A DNA stretch of 16,500 nt, taken from Stephanodiscus triporus (taxonomy: Eukaryota > Bacillariophyta > Thalassiosirophyceae > Thalassiosirales > Thalassiosiraceae). The first letter of the stretch is position 1. Every line of letters starts with the position of its first letter. The translations under genes were made by a program, and so were the position numbers. The stretch spans positions 1 through 16,500 of the forward strand of contig JALLAZ010000373.1 in the NCBI GenBank assembly GCA_036939755.1, read 5' to 3'. Shown piece by piece: positions 8,101 through 15,847 of the stretch. The notes under the pieces are model-generated. The model did no database searches, was not told where the DNA came from, and saw only the letters and a list, made by a program, of their open reading frames with translations.

Positions 8101-8583
8101 CTACGGCAAGAAGGGCACCTTGATCCTACTCCAGAGCACGTAAGCGACGACGCACCAATATAAGGCGATGGAACAACGTAAAATAATCGCATCCCGAACG
8201 TCCTGCCTCCCCAATTTCCTCATCACGCCCCTCGCTCCCCTCATCGTGCCTCCCATGCCCACGTGCTCGTATTTCGTCTCGACCAGGAGGGCGCCGTCGT
8301 CGTTGATAGTCGTGTCGAGTGCTGTCGTTCGCTCGATCTCCCGTGCCATCATGTCCCTCGTTCGGAGTAGGGACGACGTTATGGACGCCGCCTGGTGGGC
8401 GGCGGAGAGCGCGTCCGGGTCGACGTCGGCGGCATGCCGCCGGTGGCGGTGCGACTTGGTGTTGTTGTTGTTGTTGTTATCATTATCCGACGGACGATGA
8501 TGCCGTCGGGCGGGAACCGACGAGTCGCCGGCGAACCTTCGTCTTGTCGATGAGTAGTTGGACATTGACGCGGATGATGCCAT
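8101..8583 (-). CDS. SEC20: Sec20/BNIP1-type SNARE
   Basis: 160 aa from ATG 8583 (MASSASMSNYSS) to TAG 8103-8101. The C-terminal half matches the Sec20 family: ASITSSLLRTRDMMAREIER begins the SNARE helix, and MGGTMRGARGVMRKLGRQD leads into a single transmembrane anchor (about 133-151, LRCSIALYWCVVAYVLW) with a short basic tail, RIKVPFLP. Sec20 is a Q-SNARE at the ER for retrograde Golgi-to-ER transport, tail-anchored in the ER. The N-terminal half is low complexity (polar, with an Asn run encoded by a GTT repeat at 8461-8478) and lacks the family's usual N-terminal coiled coil; family members are typically above 200 aa. A strong acceptor-like sequence (CTCTCTCTCAG, at about 8632-8642) upstream suggests a missed 5' exon. 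Convergent with the small CIMIP1-like gene. Confidence 0.8.
   Translation of the reverse strand: MASSASMSNYSSTRRRFAGDSSVPARRHHRPSDNDNNNNNNTKSHRHRRHAADVDPDALSAAHQAASITSSLLRTRDMMAREIERTTALDTTINDDGALLVETKYEHVGMGGTMRGARGVMRKLGRQDVRDAIILRCSIALYWCVVAYVLWSRIKVPFLP
8461..8478. repeat. (GTT)6 microsatellite coding Asn run
   Basis: Six GTT units on the plus strand, read as an Asn run in Sec20. Slippage-prone; length may vary between alleles. Confidence 0.85.
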
Positions 8584-8939
8584 GTGGTCGTTCGATATAT
8601 CGCACAACGGTGCGGTGCGTTGTTGGGAGCTGAGAGAGAGCAACGTGGAAGAGTACCTAGGTAGATAGTGTGGGGTGGTGGTTCATCCTTCGCGTGGTAT
8701 GAAATCCTCTGGGAAGAGAGACCCCAAATTAATTCCTCTTCGCTCCCACTCTCCCGCCATCCATCCAACTGAAAAAAGCTGACTGACGCGGTCGGTGTGG
8801 ATGGGGCGGCGGGTGACGGAAGCGAGCTTCCGATTCCGAGACGAACTCATACATAATATTTAGTCTTCCCTCGTCGGCACTATTTCAAGTATCGAGTACT
8901 AGTGATCTCCCCCCCCCCGCCCCCACACGCAAAAGGACA
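8584..8939. promoter_or_regulatory. Shared 5' region of Sec20 and MetRS genes
   Basis: 356 bp between divergent starts. Contains a perfect 7-bp-arm palindrome, CGGAAGC-GA-GCTTCCG (8817-8832), and a C-rich tract just upstream of the MetRS start (8909-8925). Part of it may hold a 5' exon of Sec20. Confidence 0.45.
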
Positions 8940-10718
8940 ATGCGGATAAACGGCATGATCCCCGCCCTCCTCGCCGCCGCCGCCTCGCCCGTGGCCGTCC
9001 GGGCCTTCGCCGTCCGTAACCATCGAGCTTCCTCGAGGGGTCTTGTCTCCCTCGCCTCCTCCTCGACGGGTCAGCGGCCATCAACGCGTCCACGGCAACG
9101 ACAACGTCGTCGTCATCATCCGTGCCCGTCGTCGTCGTCGTCGCGCCTATTTTCCTCCTCCTCGTCGTCGTCCTCGTCGTCGTCGGCCTCCGAGGCCACT
9201 GGCGTCGGCGTCGGCACCCCCCCCACCCCCTTCGACGACGGAATTTCCCCCTTCCAGGTCACGACCCCCATCTACTACGTCAACGACCGTCCGCACATCG
9301 GACACGCGTACACCAGCCTCGCGTGCGACGTGATCGCGCGGTACATGCGACACTCCGGGCGGGAGGTCTTCTTCCTGAGCGGGACCGACGAGCACGGGCA
9401 GAAGGTCGAGGAGACCGCGAGGGGGGCGGGGATGGAGCCGTCGGACTTCTGCGACATGATCTCGATGACGTTCCGGGACCTCCTGACGACGTTGAACGTG
9501 AGCAACGACATGTTCGTTCGTACGACGGAGGAGCATCACAAGGATGCGGTGCGATCGCTGTGGAGGACCCTGACGGACGCGGGCGCCGTGTACCTCGGGA
9601 GCTACGAGGGGTGGTACTCGGTCCGGGACGAGTGCTACTACAACGAGTCCGAGCTCGTGGACGGCAGGGCGCCCACGGGGGCGGAGGTCGCGTGGGTGAA
9701 GAAGGAGGACTCGTACTTCTTCCGGCTGTCCGAGTACGCCGATCGACTGTTGGAGCACTACGAGAAGTATCCCGATTTCATCGCGCCGGAATCCCGCAGG
9801 AACGAGGTCGTGTCCTTCGTCAGGGGCGGACTGCGGGATCTCAGCATAAGCAGGACCACGTTCGACTGGGGCGTCAAGGTCCCGGACGACGAGGGTCACG
9901 TCATGTACGTGTGGATCGACGCCCTCGCGAATTACATCAGCGCCCTGGGATACCCCGAGGAGGTCGGTCCGGGGACGAAATTCGATCGATTCTGGCCGGC
10001 GTCCCTGCACGTCGTGGGGAAGGACATATTGCGCTTCCACGCGGTGTACTGGCCGGCGTTCCTCATGGCCGCGAATTTGCCCCTACCGAGGCGTATCTTC
10101 GCCCACGGCTGGTGGACGAAGGACGGGGAGAAGATATCGAAGTCGCTAGGGAACGTCATCGACCCCGTCGAGCTCGTGGACAGGTACGGCGTCGATCCTA
10201 CCCGATTCTTCCTAATGTCGGAGGTCACGTTTGGGAGCGACGGCGACTTCTCGGACGAGAGGATGGTGCACAAGGTCAACGCGAACCTATCGAACGAGCT
10301 CGGGAATTTGAATCAGCGCATAATGACGCTCGTTTACAAGAATTGCGACGGCGCCACGCCGCCGGAGGTCGGCGATTACACCGACGACGACGAGGCGATA
10401 CTCGCGACCGCACGCTCGTTGCGCCATCGGACGGGGGCCGCGATATCGACCCAGTCGATCGACAGGTACGTCCAGCACATGATATCGATGGTCTGGGACG
10501 CGAACAGGTACATCGACGCCCAGGCGCCGTGGACGCTGAAGAAGACCGACGTCGGCAGGATGAGGACGGTGCTGTACGTGCTCATGGAGGTGATGCGACA
10601 CGTGGCGATACTGTACCAGCCGCTGATGCCGGCGTCGTCGAACGCGATACTCGATCAGCTCGGCGTGCCATCGGACGAACGCGACTTCGTGCATTTGGGC
10701 AGGGGGGGTGCGAGATAA
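8940..10718 (+). CDS. metRS: Organellar methionyl-tRNA synthetase
   Basis: Charges tRNA-Met; bacterial/organellar type. 592 aa as read. The N-terminal signal (MRINGMIPALLAAAASPVAVRA) is followed by FAVRN, the diatom plastid cleavage motif, then a Ser-rich transit region encoded by TCG/TCC repeats (about 9127-9186). The class I signatures are PHIGHAY (HIGH at 119-122) and EKISKSLGNV (KMSKS-type at 398-402), with TDEHGQKVEE, YVWIDALANYISALG and FAHGWWTKDG. The anticodon-binding region includes NELGNLNQR and AQAPWTLKK. Oddity: the frame ends at TAA right after a 7-G run (10702-10708), as HLGRGGAR. In another frame the next 24 codons read CEIKLGREVIKPTAVFPRFE and end at TGA 10792, which looks like the expected C-terminus of the family. 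A 1-2 nt indel in the G run would restore it. Ochrophyte enzymes of this type may serve both plastid and mitochondrion. Confidence 0.93.
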   Translation: MRINGMIPALLAAAASPVAVRAFAVRNHRASSRGLVSLASSSTGQRPSTRPRQRQRRRHHPCPSSSSSRLFSSSSSSSSSSSASEATGVGVGTPPTPFDDGISPFQVTTPIYYVNDRPHIGHAYTSLACDVIARYMRHSGREVFFLSGTDEHGQKVEETARGAGMEPSDFCDMISMTFRDLLTTLNVSNDMFVRTTEEHHKDAVRSLWRTLTDAGAVYLGSYEGWYSVRDECYYNESELVDGRAPTGAEVAWVKKEDSYFFRLSEYADRLLEHYEKYPDFIAPESRRNEVVSFVRGGLRDLSISRTTFDWGVKVPDDEGHVMYVWIDALANYISALGYPEEVGPGTKFDRFWPASLHVVGKDILRFHAVYWPAFLMAANLPLPRRIFAHGWWTKDGEKISKSLGNVIDPVELVDRYGVDPTRFFLMSEVTFGSDGDFSDERMVHKVNANLSNELGNLNQRIMTLVYKNCDGATPPEVGDYTDDDEAILATARSLRHRTGAAISTQSIDRYVQHMISMVWDANRYIDAQAPWTLKKTDVGRMRTVLYVLMEVMRHVAILYQPLMPASSNAILDQLGVPSDERDFVHLGRGGAR

Positions 10719-10792
10719 AGTTGGGGAGGGAGGTGATCAAGCCGACGGCGGTGTTTCCAAGGTTCGAGGTCCCGGTCGGCGCGGCCGTGTGA

Positions 10793-10910
10793 AAACGATA
10801 TTCATACTTCAAACACTTGCGATAAATCAGAGTTTGGAAAACACGCTGCCCCGAGTGAAATGAAAATGGAAGGATATTGCAATCTTCTCATTGTGATTGA
10901 ATTATACCTC
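10793..10910. other. Convergent 3' spacer, MetRS/sigma
   Basis: 118 bp, AT-rich, between the probable MetRS stop and the sigma-factor stop. Expected to hold the polyadenylation regions; no other feature seen. Confidence 0.5.
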
Positions 10911-12986
10911 TCAATTATTATACTGTTTGGATGTAGCAGATAGAGGACATCTCTGGGCGGCAAGAAGCTGTAATAATCTATGCCTAAATACCAAAATTTT
11001 TATGATGCGTTCAAAAAAATCCATTTTGCTCGCCTCCCTTGGCTTCTTCAGACACGCATGCTGCAGCAACCTCGCAGTCTCCTTGTTGATGTCCATCCTC
11101 GCAGCGCACTCCTTCACCGTGTGCTCGGTGCCGTCCTCGAGGCCGTATCTCAATCTCATGAGCGTAAGCTCGCGTTCCGTGAGGTTCTTCACCAATCCCG
11201 ACACGACGTCGGCCCTGAACTGCGCGCGCTCCGCGAGGTCGGCGTCCGTGCCAAAACTCGAGCACGAACGCAGAGCCTCGTCCATGTCGCCGCTCGAGTG
11301 ACCCGATCGGGTGGAGGAGGAGTACCGGTAGTCAAGGCTAAGGACGTTCGTGACGCACGCCATGCGATGCAGGTTCTCCTCCACGGACGACTTATCCATC
11401 CCGAGCCGGACCGCAAGCTCCTCCGCCGAGGACGTGCTCGGCCTCTTCCCCCCCCCCCGCGCGGCGCCGTCGCCGTCGCCCGTCTCGATCGCCATGTCCT
11501 CCCACGCCCTACGAACCTTGTTGTGTATCGCCTTCTCCCTGCTGGGGAAGGATATCACCTCGTCGAGCGAGTTCGAGTTGGAAAGCACCCCCTTGATCCA
11601 TATGGTCGCGTATGTGCTGAAACGCAATCCCCTCGACGGGTCGAACAGCTGCGCGGCGCGGATGAGGCCGAGCGAACCCTCCTGTATCAATTCCTCTATC
11701 GGAACGCCGCGGTGTTCGGCCCTGCGCGCGTACTGCGACCTGACCACGGCTCGGACCGGGCCGACGTTCCTCGAAACTAGTTCCTCCTTCGCCATGCGAT
11801 AGTCGGATATGAGCTTCCGTAGGTCGTTCGGGGTCAATCCGGCGAGTTTCGCCCATTCCCTCTTCGAGATGGGTACTCCCGAGCTAGAGGTCGATTCGTA
11901 TTCCGCCCTGAGATTGTGCAGGCGCGCGCCCGACCGGATGGTACGGGCCAGGGCATACTCCCGCTCTCGGGTGAGGAGGGATCGTAGTGACCCCCCCCCA
12001 TCATCATCATCGTCATCATCCCCCCCGGACGATTTCTTCGCCGTCCTTCGACGAATGACGCCTCTCGCGGGGGATGGGCGCTTGGACCTGCGCACGACCT
12101 CGACGTGCGGACCTGCGGGAGCGTTCGCGTCGACCACGACGACCGACGCCGACCCCTCCCCCATCGGCGGCCGCCGGGCCTCCATGCCCCCGCGACGGTC
12201 GGCCGCCTCCCTTCGCAGGATCTCCGCGAAGTCCACGTCCACGTCCGCTCCCTTCCTCATCTCGTCGACGAGACCGAGGTTGCGCCTAACCTCGGAGGCG
12301 AGGACGGCGTCCTCCTCCGCGACACGATCGTTCTCCTCCGCGCGCTCCTTGCCGTCCGTCGTAGTCGTCGCGGCACCGGCGGCCAACGACGACGACGACG
12401 ACCGACTGCCGAGGCCTGCGATCGCGATCTCGAGCGAGGACGAGAAGTCGTCGTCGAACAGCGCCGCCACGAGCGCGTCGGCGTCGGCATCGGCGTCATA
12501 TCGGCGGCGGTAATGATCCGCCGATGCCGGTTGTTTCGATTTACGTCCCAATCCGATGCCGTCCTTGCGCAGAACGCGAACGATCCCGTTCCGACGGACA
12601 GACGTCCTCGAGGACGAGGAGGAGGAGGAGGGGGGGGAGGAAGACGAGGACGTTTGCGGGAACGTCTTCGTCCTCGTCGTCGTCCCCTTCGTCGCGGGAA
12701 GGACGACCGTCGAGAGGCCGTGGCATCCCCATCCGTGGTAGTTTGCTGGGGACGACGACGACGACGACGAGGCCAATAGGAGACAGCACGGGATGACCAG
12801 GGCCGTCAGAGCGGGGTGGGGGTGGCGGCGCCGCCTCCTCGGCCTGGATGAGGCGTCTTCGCCGCCGCCGCAGCCACCGCGGGGCCGCCGACGGTCGTCG
12901 TGATTTGAAATGATGCGATTTGGCCGGTGGTATGCCGAGCTAGTGGTGGAAAAGGAGGCGTCCATGGTCGAGTGAGGGCCGCTCAT
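10911..12986 (-). CDS. Nuclear-encoded plastid sigma-70 factor, altered C-terminus
   Basis: Directs the plastid bacterial-type RNA polymerase to promoters. 691 aa, intronless. Region 1.2: LLTREREYALARTIRSG (about 334-350). Region 2: EELVSRNVGPVRAVV, IEELIQEGSLGLIRAAQLFD and FSTYATIWIKG (about 400-465). Region 3: STSSAEELAVRLGMDKSSVE (about 515-545). Region 4: LTERELTLMRLRYGLEDG and TVKECAARMDINKETARLL (about 599-640). The first 300 residues are low complexity (Ser, Arg, Asp, Glu runs). A hydrophobic stretch (ALTALVIPCCLLLA, about 60-73) may be the signal for plastid import but is preceded by an unusually long Arg-rich leader. Compared with the second copy at the right edge, a 47-nt deletion removed the original last codons and stop; the tail after EASKM is read from former 3' UTR. 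Region 4.2 also has LKKPR where the other copy has LKKLR. It may be a decaying paralog or still functional. Confidence 0.9.
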   Translation of the reverse strand: MSGPHSTMDASFSTTSSAYHRPNRIISNHDDRRRPRGGCGGGEDASSRPRRRRRHPHPALTALVIPCCLLLASSSSSSSPANYHGWGCHGLSTVVLPATKGTTTRTKTFPQTSSSSSPPSSSSSSSRTSVRRNGIVRVLRKDGIGLGRKSKQPASADHYRRRYDADADADALVAALFDDDFSSSLEIAIAGLGSRSSSSSLAAGAATTTTDGKERAEENDRVAEEDAVLASEVRRNLGLVDEMRKGADVDVDFAEILRREAADRRGGMEARRPPMGEGSASVVVVDANAPAGPHVEVVRRSKRPSPARGVIRRRTAKKSSGGDDDDDDDGGGSLRSLLTREREYALARTIRSGARLHNLRAEYESTSSSGVPISKREWAKLAGLTPNDLRKLISDYRMAKEELVSRNVGPVRAVVRSQYARRAEHRGVPIEELIQEGSLGLIRAAQLFDPSRGLRFSTYATIWIKGVLSNSNSLDEVISFPSREKAIHNKVRRAWEDMAIETGDGDGAARGGGKRPSTSSAEELAVRLGMDKSSVEENLHRMACVTNVLSLDYRYSSSTRSGHSSGDMDEALRSCSSFGTDADLAERAQFRADVVSGLVKNLTERELTLMRLRYGLEDGTEHTVKECAARMDINKETARLLQHACLKKPREASKMDFFERIIKILVFRHRLLQLLAAQRCPLSATSKQYNN
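10917..11147. repeat. Direct duplication, copy 1 (sigma-factor 3' end)
   Basis: Matches 16223-16500 in the same orientation, 5.3 kb away. The coding part (11028-11147 against 16381-16500) differs at 4 of 120 positions; the 3' UTR part (10917-11019) is also nearly identical. A 47-nt gap in copy 1 accounts for the change in offset from 5306 to 5353. The duplication probably continues beyond the window on the right. Confidence 0.92.
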
Positions 12987-13601
12987 TGTTTGATGTCTTG
13001 ATAAAATAATGATAAGGCCGAGTTAATAATAATTTGTTGACTGGTCAACAATGCGTGCCACTTACAGGTCCTCGTCCTTGCCTCTGATCTGGTGTTGTTC
13101 TGGGCGCCAGCTGGCAAAAAAATACGGACTTTGTAGAGTAAAAAAACAACAAAAAGTGCGTGCGTTGCGGTCTGTTGTGGTGAAAGGCGACGTGTTGTGG
13201 GTTTCCTAATATCAGGTGTGAGTACCGTTTGCTGCTGACGTGATCACTACGACCCTCCTCAAGTCCCGCCTGTCTTAGGTCCTCCAAGGTCTGGCCTTGG
13301 TCCGTGAGCGGCGGGACTGAGATGGGGAAGGATTCGGGACTTGATGGTACCATATCTTTTTCTTTTTTCTCTTTTTTTCTTTTTTTGGTGTCACAGAAGT
13401 CATCTGCTTCTCTTGGAATATCAGCGAAGTGAGTGAAAAATGGGGTTCTCGTTGCATAATGTGTACTCTATGTTGTGGGCTCATTGATCGGAATCGTATG
13501 GTAGCCCCTGGGGATGGAGAGAATCTCAGTGCAATCATAAAACAACTACTTGCCCTTAAACACCACCCACCCACCCGAACATAATAGCCGCGGTTTGCAA
13601 C
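12987..13601. promoter_or_regulatory. Long 5' region between sigma factor and CBS protein genes
   Basis: 615 bp between divergent starts with no convincing gene. Contains an 18-bp palindrome near the sigma start (13034-13051), a palindrome GCCAGCTGGC (about 13102-13111), and a T/C-rich tract at about 13350-13387. A 102-codon minus-strand frame inside has no recognisable motif. Presumably it holds both promoters. Confidence 0.45.
13034..13051. promoter_or_regulatory. Palindrome upstream of the sigma-factor gene
   Basis: TTGTTGAC-TG-GTCAACAA, perfect 8-bp arms with a 2-bp centre, 48-65 bp upstream of the sigma start codon. The TTGAC half-sites resemble binding sites of dimeric or WRKY-type factors, but no regulator is known here. 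Confidence 0.4.
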
Positions 13602-14505
13602 ATGATGACGTCGAAGCTCCTCGCCCTCCTATCGCTCCTGGCCTTGGGACGATGCACCTCCTTCTCCATCATCGATGGCGGATCTTCTCCGTCACAACAG
13701 CAGCAGCAGCATCAGCAGCAGCATCAACATCGCGTCTTCGTCTCGACTCCGTCCAGGCCCACGAACAAGATCGTGTCCGACCTGATGACGTCCCAGCCCC
13801 ACCTGCTCGTATTGACCCCCCACACCCCCGTCGACGAGGCGATATCCGCCCTTCTCCGCGCGGGAGTGTCCGGCGCGCCCGTCGTCGAGCGCCTGCGCGA
13901 CGCCGAGCATCCCGAGCGCAAGGCCACGCTACGACTCGTGGGCTTCGTCAGCTCGTTCGATTTCTTGCCCCGCGAGGAGAGCGGCACCCTCGTGATGTTG
14001 GGCGATTCCGACAACGAGGATTCCGAGACCGCGCGAAGGATACTCGGGGGGGAGGTGCGGGACGTCATGACGAAGAATCCGATCACGGTGACGACGAACG
14101 ACCCGATGAAGATCGCGGCGGAGACCATGGCGAAGCACAGGCAAGTCGTCGGGGCCGCGTGATTACTTCTTCGGCGAACGGGCGAAAAAAAAAGAACATA
14201 CGAGCGAATCATTAACCTCGTCCTCTCTCTCTCTTTCCCTCCCTCTCTCTTTCTCTCTTCTCCCCCACCCCATTCGCACGCCCCCCTCAATTAAATAAAC
14301 GAAAACACGCAGATTGCACGCTCTCCCAGTGGTGGACGCCAAGCACGGCAACCTTGTGGGGATAGTCACGGCGAAGGACGTGATGCGCGACGTCATGAAG
14401 ATCGCGAGCAAGGCGCTGCCGGCGGAGGACGCATTCTCGCAGCCGATGGCGAACATCGTCACGGATTTCCATCCCCCCGCGGGCGATGCTACCATTGGGG
14501 TTTGA
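13602..14505 (+). CDS. Plastid-targeted CBS-domain-pair protein
   Basis: Exons 13602-14140 and 14313-14505 (243 aa). The N-terminus [16 protein letters not shown] is a signal peptide ending CTS before FSIIDGG, a plastid-type cleavage site, followed by a Gln/His-rich linker. The first CBS motif is [20 protein letters not shown] then SGAPVVE with [11 protein letters not shown]; the second is [26 protein letters not shown] and [17 protein letters not shown] pairs bind adenosyl ligands (AMP, ATP, SAM); stand-alone plastid versions such as plant CBSX modulate thioredoxin, but which partner applies here is unknown. The intron interrupts the second CBS domain at KHR-LHALP, using a GC donor (CACAG|GCAAGT) and acceptor CACGCAG|ATTGCACG. 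Without splicing the frame stops after [10 protein letters not shown] 24-G tract starts 17 nt after the stop. Confidence 0.9.
14141..14312 (+). other. GC-AG intron of the CBS protein gene
   Basis: Donor AG|GCAAGT at 14141 and acceptor GCAG at 14309-14312; 172 nt, phase 2, with a long CT-rich tract (about 14221-14273). Splicing restores the conserved hydrophobic core of the second CBS domain ([10 protein letters not shown]), which confirms the GC donor. Confidence 0.85.
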
Positions 14506-14513
14506 AAACCATG

Positions 14514-14521
<8 letters not shown>

Positions 14522-14545
<24 letters not shown>
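14522..14545. repeat. Poly-G homopolymer (24 nt)
   Basis: 24 consecutive G just downstream of the CBS gene stop. May be a real G-tract or an assembly/base-call artefact. Confidence 0.9.
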
Positions 14546-15056
14546 CGAAATCTTGGTTCCTGTGTGTGCGACGAGGAGGGTCGTCACTCGCGTTAACTAC
14601 CACATTGCGCAAACTAAATACAATGCCCCTGTTGAATCTTGAGTGAATTTTCAGAGCCAACTCTGCCGATGAAATTAATCCGGAGAGCTCAATTCACTCC
14701 GAGTCACACGAAGATTGCTTTCTTATATAACATTAGTAATCTGATTGGAAAGTTGCTACTCCACAACATTACAATAAAAGAATCAGTAAACGATTTGCCG
14801 CTCCCGGCGTTGCAGTGCGGCAATTGTGACATCTTCTGCCTTCCAGCAATAATTGCGTTGGTGTGTGCGTTAAGGATTCTTCCTGTCCCCTTTCCCGACC
14901 TTGCGTTTTTGTAGTTAAGTCGAGTACTTCTAAGGATGAGAATGATGTAGTATCTATCATTACTAGAGTAGAGTAAGGTGCTAAGCGCCGCCGCTATCGT
15001 TATGGGGAAGCCGAATTGATCGAATATGAACTACACCCTATCATCATCAGAGCATA
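14546..15056. other. Intergenic, no gene recognised
   Basis: AT-richer DNA. A 91-codon plus-strand frame at 14639-14914 begins at a near-cognate codon and shows no motif; probably chance. Promoter and 5' UTR of the acidic protein gene at 15057 should lie at the right side. Confidence 0.45.
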
Positions 15057-15847
15057 ATGTTGGATCAAAATGACAGCGACGGAGAAGATGGCTTTGAGGA
15101 AAGGTTAGAAGTCGCAGAAGTGGAGGAGGATGAGGAGGACAATGAGAGTGGTCTTGAGTTTTCTTCCGATGATGACAGCGGAGTAGGATATGATAAAAGT
15201 GACGACGAGGATGACTACAATGACTGGAGGGAGGAGGAGCTGGAGCTATTCGTGCTCACTTTTCATAAGGGTAACTATGACGATGACATTGAAGTTGCTT
15301 TAGGCAGAAGTGCGGATCAGCGTCTAAGCACTGCAACCCAACGTGCGGCCATCGATCTTTATATTAAGCCCGCTGATTGGGTGGAGAGGAATGGGATTGG
15401 ATTAGGAAATGTAAAGGCGCGCCTACAGGAGATCATACACTCAGTAGAGGATGGAGGCACTATTGATCTGATATTGCATCATTATCCCTCACACAGGATT
15501 ATTAGGGAGCCCGTAGTTTGGCACGACCCATCCATTGATCCATATTGGGAGCAACTTACAGCTGCATTATTTCACAATCATGTCAATATCCATATAACCA
15601 ACATTTTGATTCAAAACATTGAAATGCGAAAAGAAACTGTTGCCACCTTAGCCAGGAGCATTCGTGAAGGAAGAGCCATCGATTTAATAGAAGATGTCAA
15701 ATTAATCAACACCAACCTTTGTAGAGTAGAGAGGGCATTGTATTGCTATCAACAGACTGGTTCTNGGGGCGGGGGGGGGGGGGGGGGGGGGGGGATACTC
15801 ACCGTGATGATTCGTCAACCTTGATTGATATGAGTAATTGCTTTTAG
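15057..15847 (+). CDS. Acidic protein of unknown family, broken by N/G tract
   Basis: The frame from ATG 15057 (MLDQNDSDGEDGF) is open for about 236 codons to an N at 15765 and a 24-G run. Residues 1-65 are Asp/Glu-rich. The following part (VERNGIGLGNVKARLQEIIH, LTAALFHNHVNIHITNILIQ, LARSIREGRAIDLIEDV, LINTNLCRVERAL) has regularly spaced Leu/Ile/Asn and could be irregular leucine-rich or ribonuclease-inhibitor-like repeats; this is tentative. After the G run one frame reads GDTHRDDSSTLIDMSNCF and stops at TAG 15845-15847, a plausible end, but the N and homopolymer make the joining frame uncertain, and the current continuous frame ends at 15824. Codon use is AT-rich, unlike the housekeeping genes to the left, so it may be a lineage-specific or mobile gene family. 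Function not recognised. Confidence 0.6.
15771..15794. repeat. Poly-G homopolymer (24 nt) beside an N
   Basis: NGGGGC then 24 G inside the reading frame of the acidic protein gene. The ambiguous base shows that sequence quality is poor here. Confidence 0.9.

Noticed and set aside
9120..9190. TCG/TCC trinucleotide repeat as a tandem-repeat locus
   Set aside because: It encodes the Ser-rich transit region of MetRS; ordinary low complexity rather than a separate element.
9147..10040. 297-codon minus-strand frame opposite MetRS
   Set aside because: Antisense shadow without motifs.
9122..10717. 556-codon plus-strand frame overlapping MetRS
   Set aside because: Arg/Gly-rich shadow in another frame of MetRS; only its last about 25 codons look real and are treated as the displaced MetRS end.
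10980..12779. Several plus-strand frames opposite the sigma factor
   Set aside because: Antisense of GC-rich coding sequence; Arg/Ser/Thr low complexity.
13045..13574. Minus-strand frames upstream of the CBS gene
   Set aside because: No recognisable motif, one runs through a T/C tract read as a Lys run; probably chance.
14639..14914. 91-codon plus-strand frame
   Set aside because: Begins at a non-ATG codon, no motif, no neighbouring splice sites that extend it.
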